Shown here piece by piece: positions 8,903-17,453 of a DNA stretch of 64,000 bases. Every line of letters starts with the position of its first letter. Position 1 is the first letter of the stretch. The position numbers were made by a program, and so were the translations under genes. The notes below the pieces were generated by a model. That model did not search any database. It saw only the letters and a list, made by a program, of their open reading frames with translations, and was not told the DNA's origin. This stretch comes from Leifsonia sp. ZF2019 (GTDB lineage: Bacteria; Actinomycetota; Actinomycetes; Actinomycetales; Microbacteriaceae), in the NCBI RefSeq assembly GCF_019924635.1, contig NZ_CP065037.1:4177858-4241857 (forward strand), given 5' to 3'.

Positions 8903-10210
8903 TCAGACACTCGACAGGCGGCGGCCGCGAACGGCCCGACGACGCGATCGTCGCAGCAACCAGGGGATCATCCCCACGCCGATCGCCACGAGGACGACAC
9001 TGCACCCGAGGACCACGAGTCGTGCCGGGAAGCTACCTCCCGACGGGAGCACGCCCACCGGATACTCGATGTACTTCGCCGCCGTGCGCGCGACATGCTC
9101 GCCTGCCTCGCGTGAGATATCCCTCAGCACCGGCTCGAATGCCGACTCCCCCGGCTTCTGGGCGCCCGGCACGATCTCGCGGTCGAGCGTGCCCGCCTGG
9201 TCCCGAGGGGTCGTCAGCAGAGTGAGACCGTGCGCCGTGCGGACCGTGTCACCGTCGGCGACGGGCAGGACGTGCGCGAGGAACGCCGCACCGCCGTAGA
9301 GCTCCGCCGTTGCAGCGACGCCGATCTCGTCCACGCCGTCGCTCAGCATCAGCCCGTAAGTCGGCTGGAACCAGGGCAACGTCGCGGCCATCGGATAGGG
9401 GAAGTCGGCGAGCGTGATCGTGTTGACAGGCATAGTCTCAGCCGGTCCCGGTCTCCAGGCCGGATAGCCGATCTCCGCAGCGATCCTCGTCGCTTCGGCC
9501 GCGCCGGTGTAGCGCTCAACCAGGTGGAGTGCCCCCGCAATGCCCGAACTCACCCCCGCCGTGGTGAGCACCATGCCGTCCTGCACCCAGCGCACGCCCT
9601 CCTCCCAGGTTGTCCGGGGGTTCGACGACCGCAGTCCCGGGAGGTCTGACCAGAACGACGTCGCTCGCTTTCCGTCGAGCACATCCGTCGCTGCGAGCAC
9701 GCGTGCGCCTGCGCACACGCCCAGCACGGCGTTCCCTCGCCGAGCGGTCCGCTCGACCAGGGCACGCAAAGGCGCCTCGTCGAGCCCCTCCGGGTCTGCC
9801 ATCGCCGGGACCACGACCACCGCCGGCTCGGGGGCGATGCCGGAGAGGACGTCGCTGGCGGAGTAGTCCGGGAGCGTCGCCAGGCCGCCGGACAGCGCGA
9901 CCGGCTCGCGCCGCACCGAGACGGTGTAGACGTGGAATCGCGGCGACCGAGCGAGCACCTCGTATGGTCCGAGCACGTCCGTCGCAACCGATCCGTTCGC
10001 GCCGAGGAGGACGGCGACGGGGATGCGGTCGTGGGCCACGGCAGGCGCCGAGTGAGAAAGGCGCGCTGCCGCCGCCTCCGCACCAGCCGGCACGGAGAAG
10101 TCGCGTGCCATCGTCACGGCGAATCCACCGCCGAGGAGGGCGGCGAGCGTCACGACAGCCGACACGACGCCGATCACGGCGGTCAGCACGGTGGAGACGG
10201 TTTTCGGCAT
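8903..10210 (-). CDS. Membrane-anchored DJ-1/PfpI family protein
   Basis: 435 aa. Residues ~8-35 form an N-terminal membrane helix. Residues ~62-240 are a DJ-1/PfpI (class I amidotransferase-like) domain with the nucleophile elbow GVCAGAR (Cys166) and the following LDGKRATSFW segment found in GlxA-like proteins. A second, less recognisable region follows, and a C-terminal hydrophobic segment ends in an RRSRRR tail, so both ends appear membrane-embedded. GGAG stands 7 bases before ATG 10210. It is immediately downstream of an AraC regulator that carries a related DJ-1 domain, so the two probably form one unit. Enzymatic function unknown. Confidence 0.72.
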   Translation of the reverse strand: MPKTVSTVLTAVIGVVSAVVTLAALLGGGFAVTMARDFSVPAGAEAAAARLSHSAPAVAHDRIPVAVLLGANGSVATDVLGPYEVLARSPRFHVYTVSVRREPVALSGGLATLPDYSASDVLSGIAPEPAVVVVPAMADPEGLDEAPLRALVERTARRGNAVLGVCAGARVLAATDVLDGKRATSFWSDLPGLRSSNPRTTWEEGVRWVQDGMVLTTAGVSSGIAGALHLVERYTGAAEATRIAAEIGYPAWRPGPAETMPVNTITLADFPYPMAATLPWFQPTYGLMLSDGVDEIGVAATAELYGGAAFLAHVLPVADGDTVRTAHGLTLLTTPRDQAGTLDREIVPGAQKPGESAFEPVLRDISREAGEHVARTAAKYIEYPVGVLPSGGSFPARLVVLGCSVVLVAIGVGMIPWLLRRSRRRAVRGRRLSSV

Positions 10211-10258
10211 GGGGGTACTCCAGAAGTCGGGGGATGTTCGAGGGTGAAGGGACCGGGT

Positions 10259-11221
10259 TCAGGCCGCGGTCAATCGATAGGCCGACGGCGAGACACCTTC
10301 GTGCGTGCCGAACATCCGCCGGAAGTGCCGGGGGTCGGCGTATCCGCAGGCCCGAGCGATCTCCTCGATCGTCAGCGTCGAGGCCCGCAGGAGGGTTCGG
10401 GCATGCCCGAGTCGAAGCTCGGTGTGGTATTGGGCGGGCGTGAGCCCCGTCGCCGCGACGAATGCCCGACTGAGCCCGCGCGGGGAGAGATGCGCTCGCG
10501 CGGCGAGCTCTGCGAGCGGATGATCGCCCGCCAGGTCGGAGGCGAGCGTGTCCTGCACCGCGTGCACAACCGGGTCCAGATGGTCGCGATGGGCGAGGAA
10601 CGGGCTGGTCGGGGCGGACGAGCCGTTCCGACGGGTGTACACCACGAGTTCGCGAGCGACGGATGCGGCGAACGCCGGCCCGCGGTCGGCCTCGACCAAC
10701 GCGAGCGCGAGGTCGATGCCCGAGGCAATTCCAGCGCTCGTGCTCACGGATCCGTCGTGCACGAACAGCACGTCATCGAGTACGCGCGCTTCGGGATACC
10801 GCTCACGCATCGCGGCGACCGCGCTCCAGTGGGTCGTGCACCGGCGCCCGTCGAGCAGGCCGGCGTCGCCCAGCACGACAGCGCCGGTGCAGACCGACGC
10901 CAGCCGGGCCCCGGCGGCATGGGCACGCCGCGTCCACTCGAGAACCTCCGGCGCGACGAGCCCCGCCGATCCCGCTCGCCGGAGGACGGTGCCGAGGTCC
11001 ACGCCCGGCACGACCACCAGCGTGTTCTCGTCGGCGGCGGCCTCGGCCAGCGGCTCCAATCCGTCGAGCGCCAATCCCTGAGCACTCACGACGCGACTCG
11101 CCTCTCCGACCCAACGGAGCCGGTAGTCAGCCCCGAGCGCCGAAGCGGCCGAGAAGACCTGCGCCGGGCCGGACAGATCGAGCAGGTTGAGGTCGGGGAG
11201 GGCGATGAACAGGACTTCCAC
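10259..11221 (-). CDS. GlxA-type AraC transcriptional regulator with DJ-1/PfpI domain
   Basis: 320 aa. Residues ~2-170 are a DJ-1/PfpI domain with the elbow SVCTGA (Cys111) and LLDGRRCTTHW. Residues ~215-318 are an AraC-type double helix-turn-helix (HLSPRGLSRAF, then ACGYADPRHFRRMF and the terminal GVSPSAYR). The start is GTG 11221, the first in-frame start matching the usual N-terminus; no strong ribosome-binding site is visible. GlxA-type regulators use the amidotransferase-like domain for sensing. Its likely target is the DJ-1 membrane gene 48 bases downstream. The inducer is unknown. Confidence 0.85.
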   Translation of the reverse strand: MEVLFIALPDLNLLDLSGPAQVFSAASALGADYRLRWVGEASRVVSAQGLALDGLEPLAEAAADENTLVVVPGVDLGTVLRRAGSAGLVAPEVLEWTRRAHAAGARLASVCTGAVVLGDAGLLDGRRCTTHWSAVAAMRERYPEARVLDDVLFVHDGSVSTSAGIASGIDLALALVEADRGPAFAASVARELVVYTRRNGSSAPTSPFLAHRDHLDPVVHAVQDTLASDLAGDHPLAELAARAHLSPRGLSRAFVAATGLTPAQYHTELRLGHARTLLRASTLTIEEIARACGYADPRHFRRMFGTHEGVSPSAYRLTAA

Positions 11222-11286
11222 AGGACCCAGGCTAGGGCGGCGCGATCCCGCTCGGGAGGCCGGGACGAGGCAGCAAAGCGGACGGA

Positions 11287-11574
11287 TCAGGTCAACCCGT
11301 TCGTGCTGCCCGGCCGAGACCTCGCGTCGGCCTCCCCGCCGCGCCGCGGCCGTGTGGCCCAGCCGTTCGTCGCCCACTGGATCGCCGGCAGGACGAGCCA
11401 GTTCAGTGCGGCGACGAGGATCGCGGCGTCGACCACCACGACGGCGGCGCGCGGCAGGAGGCCGCTGAGAAAGGGCGCGAGTACGAGATTGAGGACGATG
11501 CTGACCGGAAGCACCCCCGAGAAGGTGGCGACCCCTTGCCTCCAGGTGCCGGGTCGGAAGGCCGTTCGCGTCAC
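11287..11574 (-). CDS. Small two-helix membrane protein, translationally coupled
   Basis: 95 aa. Two hydrophobic segments (residues ~18-40 and ~45-70) are followed by a polar Arg/Gly-rich tail. GTG 11574 overlaps the TGA of the upstream epimerase gene (GTGA), so it is probably translated by coupling. No family was recognised with confidence; it resembles small actinobacterial DUF membrane proteins. Function unknown. Confidence 0.55.
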   Translation of the reverse strand: MTRTAFRPGTWRQGVATFSGVLPVSIVLNLVLAPFLSGLLPRAAVVVVDAAILVAALNWLVLPAIQWATNGWATRPRRGGEADARSRPGSTNGLT

Positions 11575-12410
11575 TGCAGGAATCCCGCTCTCCAACTCGG
11601 ATGGCGCAGCACGAGTCCCTGCCCTTTCGCGCGCGCGTTGCTGACCGGCCGGCTGACGTCGCCGCTCTCGCGGCGTTGCGGTGCAGGACCGTCGACGGAT
11701 GCCGCGAAGACAGGCGTCCACTCGATGCCGGCCGCCGGTTCGTCGTCCACGATGTTCCATGTCCCGCTCGGCCACTCCAGAGCGAGCAGCGCCGCACGAG
11801 CGGCGTCGTCCACGTGGATGAACGACGCGGCGGTCTCGGTCGCCGGCAGGCTCCCCGCGCGCGCGGCGTCGCCGTATCGGCCGTCGGCCGCATACCAGGT
11901 TCCGGGCCCGTACAACAGGCCGAAGCGCAGGACGACGGCGTGCGGGAGCTCACGCACCGCATCCTCGAGCGCTGCGACCGCGTGGACGGTCGTACCGCGG
12001 GGCTCGGCGGCGTTCAGGTCGAGCGGTGTGTCCTCATCGGCGGCCTCGGCACCCGACGGATAGATCCACGAGATGCTCTCGGCGATCATCGTCTCCACGC
12101 GCAAGGCGTGCGCGGCGTCCACGAGGTTCCGCGTCCCCTCGACGCGGAGCCGCGCGTTGCTCGCCGAGTCGCCGGAGGCGAGGTCGGTGAGGAGATCGAC
12201 GATCGCGTCGGGCCGTGCGGACGACACCGCCCCCGTCACCGCGACCGGGTCCAGCGCGTCGGCGACCACCGGGGTCGCGCCGAGCGAGCGGATCACCTCC
12301 TCACCGCGCTCGGACCTCGTCATTCCGACCACCTCGTGACCGGCGGCGAGCGCGAGTGGGAGAAACGCACGTCCGAGCACTCCGGAGGCTCCGGCGACGA
12401 AAAGCTTCAT
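11571..12410 (-). CDS. NAD-dependent epimerase/dehydratase family (extended SDR) protein
   Basis: 279 aa. The N-terminus has the Rossmann motif GASGVLGRAF (GxxGxxG) used to bind NAD(P)H. LRFGLLYGPG and an FIHVDDAA segment are typical of sugar-nucleotide epimerase-like proteins. The usual catalytic YxxxK is not evident, so this may be an atypical SDR acting as a reductase or NAD(P)H-binding regulator. AAGGAGGG lies 4 bases before ATG 12410. The gene is divergent from a MocR regulator, with 89 bases between the starts, and is followed by a coupled small membrane protein. Confidence 0.75.
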   Translation of the reverse strand: MKLFVAGASGVLGRAFLPLALAAGHEVVGMTRSERGEEVIRSLGATPVVADALDPVAVTGAVSSARPDAIVDLLTDLASGDSASNARLRVEGTRNLVDAAHALRVETMIAESISWIYPSGAEAADEDTPLDLNAAEPRGTTVHAVAALEDAVRELPHAVVLRFGLLYGPGTWYAADGRYGDAARAGSLPATETAASFIHVDDAARAALLALEWPSGTWNIVDDEPAAGIEWTPVFAASVDGPAPQRRESGDVSRPVSNARAKGQGLVLRHPSWRAGFLQ

Positions 12411-12493
12411 GTTCCCTCCTTCTTTCGGGCTACGCCCTCGATGCTAGGCACGACCTGGATCAGACAAGAGGGCCAGAAGGCGCCCAGTATTGT

Positions 12494-12506
12494 GGTCCAG
12501 TGGACC
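12494..12506. promoter_or_regulatory. Palindrome overlapping the mocR start codon
   Basis: GGTCCA-g-TGGACC is a perfect 6-bp inverted repeat with a single central base that includes the GTG start codon at 12500. It could be an operator for autoregulation. MocR-type proteins more often bind direct repeats, so this is tentative. Confidence 0.35.
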
Positions 12507-13903
12507 TCTTCCTCTCGCTCGATCCGTCGATTGCGAAACGTCGTGCGGTGGAGACGGCGCTGCGGCGGAGCGTCGCCCTCGGGCAGCTCCCGGTCGGCAG
12601 CCGTGTGCCGGGCACCCGGGAGCTCGCGACCGAGCTCGGCGTTGCCCGCGGGACGGTCACCGCCGCGATCGACGATCTGGTGGCCGACGGGGTACTCGTC
12701 ACGCGGGAACGCGCGGGAACGTTCGTGGCCCGCGCACCCGGCGCGTCGGACGCAGCCCGCGTCGCTCCTGTCGAGCCGACGATGCGGTGGGACCTGCGCC
12801 CCGGCCGGCCCGAGGCCGGCTCCTTCCCGCTCGCGCGATGGAGCGCCGCGCTTCGCCGGGCGGCAGCGGGATGGACGCCGACGGGGGCCGACGAGGACGC
12901 GCGCGGCAGCCTGGAGCTTCGGGCTCAGCTCGCCGCCTACCTCGCGCGGGCCCGCGGCGTCGAGACGACGCCGGACTCGGTCGTCGTCTGCGCCGGTTAC
13001 CGTTCCGCGACGAACGTGCTGGCGGTAGCGCTGCGCGGACAGGGAGCCGAGAGGGTCGCGATCGAGGATCCGGCGCTTCCCGCGCTGGACACGGCTTGGC
13101 GCTGGGCGGGTGTGCAGACCGTCGACCTGCCGGTGGATGCGGCCGGCGCCCGCGTCGATCTGCTCGACTCCTCGATCGATGCCGCCGTCCTGACTCCGGC
13201 GCATCAGTTCCCGCTCGGCGTCGTTCTCAGCGCCGCGCGGCGGCGCGACGTGCTCTCGTGGGCGGCTGCCTCGCGTTCCGTCGTCATCGAGGACGACTAC
13301 GACGGCGAGTTCCGCTTCGATCGCCGCCCCGTGGCCGCGCTGCAGCGCTCCGCGCCGGACCGGGTGATCTACATCGGCAGTACGAGCAAATCACTCGACC
13401 CGCGACTCCGGCTCGGCTGGATGGTACTTCCTCCGGATCTCGTCGGGCCGGTCGCGGCGACGACCCTGGCGCTGACCGGCGGGGTGCCGGAGCTGGATCA
13501 GCTCGCGCTGGCCGAGCTGATCCGAAGCGGAGACTACGAGCGCCATATCCGCCGCCAGCGGCGCGAGTACGCGCGGCGTCGCGTCCTCCTCGATCAGGTG
13601 CTGGCCCAGGCCGGGTCGACCGCCACCGGCATCTCCGCCGGCCTGCAGGCGATCGTCCCCCTTCCTCCCCGGTCACACGGTGACGAGGGCGGCACCCTTC
13701 GCGCGGGCGATGCGATGCTCCACACGCTCGGCCGGTATTCCCGGACCGACGACCACCCGCCGTCGGCGGTCGTCGGGTTCGCGACACCGCCCCGCTCCCA
13801 GTTCGACGCCGCCATCCACGCTTTCGCGCGGTGGCTGCGGGAGGCGTCCGGCTCCGATGCAGCCCGGGTCATCGCCCCGTCGCCGCGTCACCACGCAGGG
13901 TGA
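12500..13903 (+). CDS. MocR/PdxR-type GntR regulator with aminotransferase domain
   Basis: 467 aa. Residues ~10-75 are a GntR winged helix (PGTRELATELGVARGTVTAAI). The rest is a fold-type I aminotransferase domain including IEDDYDGEFR and the PLP-lysine region GSTSKSLDPRLRLGW. Such proteins use PLP as ligand and regulate vitamin B6, GABA, taurine or transporter genes. GTG 12500 is chosen because it begins the conserved winged-helix region; no ribosome-binding site is visible, so the message may be leaderless. Its 3' end overlaps the convergent thioesterase gene by 35 bases. The target could be the divergent epimerase gene (inference). Confidence 0.85.
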   Translation: MDLFLSLDPSIAKRRAVETALRRSVALGQLPVGSRVPGTRELATELGVARGTVTAAIDDLVADGVLVTRERAGTFVARAPGASDAARVAPVEPTMRWDLRPGRPEAGSFPLARWSAALRRAAAGWTPTGADEDARGSLELRAQLAAYLARARGVETTPDSVVVCAGYRSATNVLAVALRGQGAERVAIEDPALPALDTAWRWAGVQTVDLPVDAAGARVDLLDSSIDAAVLTPAHQFPLGVVLSAARRRDVLSWAAASRSVVIEDDYDGEFRFDRRPVAALQRSAPDRVIYIGSTSKSLDPRLRLGWMVLPPDLVGPVAATTLALTGGVPELDQLALAELIRSGDYERHIRRQRREYARRRVLLDQVLAQAGSTATGISAGLQAIVPLPPRSHGDEGGTLRAGDAMLHTLGRYSRTDDHPPSAVVGFATPPRSQFDAAIHAFARWLREASGSDAARVIAPSPRHHAG

Positions 13904-14357
13904 GGATCGCGCTCGTGAAGGAGGCCACCGGCTTCCCGTCCTCACGGAGGACGTCGCACGCATAGTGACTGATGGTCCGTCCGGCGTGCGTGCACCGGGC
14001 TCGCGCGATGAGCGGCCCGGACCAGACGGGGCGGAGGAACCGCGCGTCCAGATCGAGGCTCGTGAACGATTCGCCGGCGACGATCGCCGTCGAGTGCGCG
14101 GTCCCCATCGCCGCATCCGCCAGCTCGCACAGCATCCCGCCGTGGAGTGTCCCCTGCTGGTTCCCGTGTCGCGACACGTCGGCGACGAACCGGACCTCAG
14201 CGGCACGCTCGGACACCCCGACCAGCTCGAACCCGAGCAGACGCGAGATGGGGGTGGGGTACGTCAGGTGGGTGGTGTCGTCGGGCGACAGGGTCCCGTC
14301 GATCGCGCGCTGCAGGAAGGCGAGCACCGGCAGATCACCGTCGCAGTCGCGCGTCAT
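13869..14357 (-). CDS. PaaI-type hotdog-fold thioesterase
   Basis: 162 aa, the usual length for a PaaI/YdiI thioesterase. The catalytic segment QGTLHGGMLCELADAAMG carries the family's HGG and an acidic residue, followed by the SLDLDARFLRP strand. It should hydrolyse an acyl- or aryl-CoA thioester in the cytoplasm; the substrate is unknown. ATG 14357 overlaps the TGA of the thiD/tenA gene (ATGA), making it the last gene of the thiamine operon by arrangement, although a role in thiamine metabolism is not established. Confidence 0.82.
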   Translation of the reverse strand: MTRDCDGDLPVLAFLQRAIDGTLSPDDTTHLTYPTPISRLLGFELVGVSERAAEVRFVADVSRHGNQQGTLHGGMLCELADAAMGTAHSTAIVAGESFTSLDLDARFLRPVWSGPLIARARCTHAGRTISHYACDVLREDGKPVASFTSAILTLRGDAATGR

Positions 14358-15847
14358 GCCCGCGGCGCCCCTCGGCGTGCGGCGAAGAACGCCCGCTCGT
14401 GCGCGGCGGACTCGCGGAACGCGAGCCCCATCGCGCGCCGTGTCGCCTCGTCGGAGGTCGCGGCGAGTTCTGTGACGATGCCGATCGCCCGCCGGGTGGC
14501 GTCAGCGAATGCGGGTTCGGCATAGGTGTCGAGCCACGACCGGTACGGGTGCCGCTCGTGCGAGAGAGCGTGCAGGCGCTCCCCGACGTCCTGATAGATC
14601 CAGAAGCACGGGAGGAGCGCCGCAGCGAGCACCCGGTAGTCCCCTCGGGCCGCCGTCGCGAGCAGGTGGTTCAGGTAGGCCGTCGTCACCGGGTCCGGCT
14701 CCACGGCTCGCAGTGCTTCCTCAGTCAGCCAGCTCTCGTGGAGCTGCAGCTCTCCCGCGATCGCCCCCTGCGCGCTGTCGGCCCAGAACACGAGCTCGTC
14801 CGAGGCCGGCGCGAGGCGTGCGGCATGGGCGAGCACCCGGGCGTAGTCGCGCAGGTAGAGGGCGTCCTGGGCCAGATACCCCAGGAACTCGTCGCGGGGC
14901 AGGGTCCCGTCGCCGAGCCCGCGCACGAACGGCAGGTCGTCGATGTCGGCGCGGAGGGCGCCGATCTCGTTCCACCAGGCGCTCTCGACGTCCTCCGCCG
15001 TCGGGGCCGTCGTGGTGCCCCCTCGACGCCAGAGACCGGCGAAGTGGCTGATCGGCCCATTGCCGGTGCCCACCTCGAGCTCGGACCCGTGACGAATGCT
15101 CTCGGCGAGCCACTGCTTGGATTCCGCCGCGGCTCGCACCCAGTCCCCCGTGGCGGCGACCCGGGTCGCGACCGCGGAGGACAGCGAGCACCCTGTGCCG
15201 TGCGTGTTGCGCGTGGCGATGCGCAGCCCCGGGAACTCGGTCACCGAGACAGCGCCGTCGACGGCCTCGACGAGCGCATCGGGGAGGTGCTCCCCTGTCA
15301 GGTGTCCGCCCTTGGCGAGCACCCGAACACCGTGCCGAGCGGCGACCCGACCCGCCTGCGCAAGCGCCTCCTCCCAGGAGACGGCGACGGTCGACTCCGC
15401 GAGGACCGCGAGCTCGGGGACGTTCGGTGTCACCAGGTCCACCTGCGAGACGAGTCGACGCAGCGCGTCCTCCGCATCGGCGTCGAGGAGGCGGTCGCCG
15501 CTGGTGGCGACCGCCACGGGGTCGAGCACGACCAGAGGAGGCCGCACCCGGTCGAGCCAATCGGCGACCACCCCGATCACCTCGGCGGTGCCGAGCATTC
15601 CGATCTTGACCGCGTCGATCTCCACGTCGTCGGAGACGGCATCGAGTTGCTGGGCGAGGAACGCCGGGGGAGGCACATGGACGGCACGGACGCCGTGGGT
15701 GTTCTGGGCGACGAGCGCTGTGACGACCGCCATGCCGTAACCGCCGTTCGCGGCGATGCTCTTCAGATCCGCCTGGATGCCGGCGCCGCCGGTGGGGTCG
15801 GTGCCGGCGATGCTCAGCACTCGCGGTACGACACGCTGCCGGCTCAT
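14354..15847 (-). CDS. thiD: Bifunctional HMP(-P) kinase / TenA thiaminase II-like fusion
   Basis: 497 aa fusion. Residues ~8-265 are ThiD: IAGTDPTGGAGIQADLK at the N-terminus, TPNVPEL, and GTGCSLSSA anion-hole motif. It phosphorylates hydroxymethylpyrimidine (phosphate). Residues ~280-497 are TenA-like: conserved acidic residue in YLAQDALYL, the nucleophile Cys in LLPCFWIYQ, and a C-terminal Glu in SAAHERAFF. TenA-type enzymes hydrolyse aminopyrimidine breakdown products of thiamine, feeding the kinase. ATG 15847 overlaps the thiE stop (ATGA). The fusion fits salvage of damaged thiamine pyrimidine and is known in several bacterial and fungal lineages. Confidence 0.92.
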   Translation of the reverse strand: MSRQRVVPRVLSIAGTDPTGGAGIQADLKSIAANGGYGMAVVTALVAQNTHGVRAVHVPPPAFLAQQLDAVSDDVEIDAVKIGMLGTAEVIGVVADWLDRVRPPLVVLDPVAVATSGDRLLDADAEDALRRLVSQVDLVTPNVPELAVLAESTVAVSWEEALAQAGRVAARHGVRVLAKGGHLTGEHLPDALVEAVDGAVSVTEFPGLRIATRNTHGTGCSLSSAVATRVAATGDWVRAAAESKQWLAESIRHGSELEVGTGNGPISHFAGLWRRGGTTTAPTAEDVESAWWNEIGALRADIDDLPFVRGLGDGTLPRDEFLGYLAQDALYLRDYARVLAHAARLAPASDELVFWADSAQGAIAGELQLHESWLTEEALRAVEPDPVTTAYLNHLLATAARGDYRVLAAALLPCFWIYQDVGERLHALSHERHPYRSWLDTYAEPAFADATRRAIGIVTELAATSDEATRRAMGLAFRESAAHERAFFAARRGAPRA

Positions 15848-16491
15848 GCGGCATCCCATGCCGTGCGCAGCTCGCGGGCCGCCTGTCCGGGGTCGGCGGA
15901 CCCGCAGATCGCCGACACGACCGCCGCGCCGGCGGCGCCCGCCCGGCGCAGCGCTCCCAGATCGGCCGCGTGCACCCCTCCGATCGCGACCGCCGGGAGC
16001 GCGCTCAGGGCGACCAGCCGGGCGAACTCCTCGTGACCGAGCGGCGGCGGAGCGTCGCGTTTCGTCGCGGTCGCGTGCAGCGCGCCGATGCCGACGTAGT
16101 CGACGACGCCGGAGTCGGACGCCGCGGCCAATTGCTCCGGCGTCGAGGCGCTCAGCCCGAGGACGGCGTCGGAGCCGATGAGCCCTCGCACCGCCTCGGG
16201 CGGAAGATCGGACTGCCCCACATGGACGCCCGTGATCCGCGCTCCCGCAGCACGGGCGGCGAGGAACACGTCCACCCGGTCGTTGACGATCAGCGCGACT
16301 CGATCCGGGATCGCCTCCGAGACCCGCAGCACCGTGTCGAGGAACCCGCGGGCCGTGGCCTCCTTCTCTCGGAGCTGCACCGCCGTCACGCCGTTGGCCG
16401 CGGCGGCTCGGACCAGCTCGACGAGATCGTGACCGGCCGCTGCGGCCAGGCCGGAATCGGTGACCAGGTAGAGGGAGAGATCGCTCGTCAT
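15844..16491 (-). CDS. thiE: Thiamine-phosphate synthase
   Basis: 215 aa TIM barrel. It joins HMP-PP and thiazole phosphate to make thiamine phosphate. Family motifs are present in order: QLREKEA (diphosphate binding), [31 protein letters not shown] (a variant of GPIFPTxTK), and AIGGV near the C-terminus. It overlaps thiM upstream and thiD/tenA downstream by 4 bases each, so the three are translationally coupled and share the TPP riboswitch. Confidence 0.93.
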   Translation of the reverse strand: MTSDLSLYLVTDSGLAAAAGHDLVELVRAAAANGVTAVQLREKEATARGFLDTVLRVSEAIPDRVALIVNDRVDVFLAARAAGARITGVHVGQSDLPPEAVRGLIGSDAVLGLSASTPEQLAAASDSGVVDYVGIGALHATATKRDAPPPLGHEEFARLVALSALPAVAIGGVHAADLGALRRAGAAGAAVVSAICGSADPGQAARELRTAWDAA

Positions 16492-17297
16492 CGGACCACC
16501 GCCCGTGCACGCAGGATCTCAGCGTCGACCCCCGCGAGCGCGTCCAGGAACAGGGACGCGAAGGTCCCGGGCCCTCCGGCGCGCTCGGCCGCGAGCTCTG
16601 CCGCGACGTTGTAGACCGTGATCGCCGCGACCGTGGCGGCGAACCGGTCCGCCGTCACGCCCGCGAACGCGGCCATCACCGCACCCAGCGCGCACCCCCC
16701 TCCGGTGACCCGGGTCAGCAGCGCATTCCCGTTGCCCAGACGCGACTCGTCGATGCCGTCGGTCACGAGATCCACCGGCCCCGACACCGCCACCACGCCG
16801 CCGGTGGCGAGGGCGATCCGACGGGCGGCGGACGCCGCGTCCTCGACGACGTCCGTCGCGTCGACGCCGCGACCACCCGCGCCCGCCCCGTCGAACGCGA
16901 TGATCTCGGAGGCGTTCCCCCGCACGACCGTCGGGCGTGCCGTCTTCAATTCTGCGGCGAGCGCCGTGCGAACCGGCAGGGCGCCGATCGCGACGGGGTC
17001 GAGCACCCACGGGGTGCCGGCGTGGGTGGCGGCCGACGCCGCCTCCCGCATCGCTTCGCGCTGCTCCGCGTTCGGAGTGCCGAGGTTGACGAGCACGCCC
17101 GACGCGATCCCGGCGAAGACGCCCGCCTCTCCCGGGATGTCCACCATGGCCGGGGCGGCGCCGAGGGCGAGCAGGACGTTGGCCGTGAAGTTCGTCACCA
17201 CGGCGTTGGTGATGCATTGCACGAGCGGCGCGCGGGTGCGCACCTCCGCGTGCAGAGAGACGATGGACTCGATCTGGTTTCGTGGCGTGCGCGTCAT
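16488..17297 (-). CDS. thiM: Hydroxyethylthiazole kinase
   Basis: 269 aa. It phosphorylates the thiazole moiety (THZ) for thiamine salvage. Motifs include [16 protein letters not shown] at the N-terminus, [20 protein letters not shown], and [13 protein letters not shown], which carries the catalytic anion-hole region. ATG 17297 is chosen over ATG 17306 because GAAGGG lies 9 bases before it but directly abuts the earlier ATG. First gene of the operon, preceded directly by a TPP riboswitch. Confidence 0.93.
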   Translation of the reverse strand: MTRTPRNQIESIVSLHAEVRTRAPLVQCITNAVVTNFTANVLLALGAAPAMVDIPGEAGVFAGIASGVLVNLGTPNAEQREAMREAASAATHAGTPWVLDPVAIGALPVRTALAAELKTARPTVVRGNASEIIAFDGAGAGGRGVDATDVVEDAASAARRIALATGGVVAVSGPVDLVTDGIDESRLGNGNALLTRVTGGGCALGAVMAAFAGVTADRFAATVAAITVYNVAAELAAERAGGPGTFASLFLDALAGVDAEILRARAVVR

Positions 17298-17301
17298 GCG
17301 C

Positions 17302-17374
17302 GACATCCCTTCGCTAGTACGAACTAGAGCAGGTTCGACGGGTGTGATCTCAGCCCCGCAGGGCACCCCGTGTC
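17302..17374 (-). promoter_or_regulatory. TPP (THI-box) riboswitch
   Basis: Read on the minus strand, the stretch has the conserved THI elements in order: CACGGGGTGCCC, GGGCTGAGATCACACCC, GAACCTG, then GCGAAGGG. The ends (GACA at 17374-17371 and TGTC at 17305-17302) pair to close helix P1. The GAAGGG near the 3' end is also the ribosome-binding site of thiM, so thiamine pyrophosphate binding would hide it and shut off translation. The usual translation-type control in actinobacteria is consistent with this. Confidence 0.93.
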
Positions 17375-17453
17375 ACGTGTGTTGGTCTCACGCTATCGGA
17401 AGAGCCGCCGCGGTGCAGGCGCGCACGACCCGTGCTACCCCTCCGTGGGACGC

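Noticed and set aside
8178..9005. Upstream extension of the GH78-type frame across tetR
   Set aside because: It is antisense to the well-supported TetR gene and has no family similarity.
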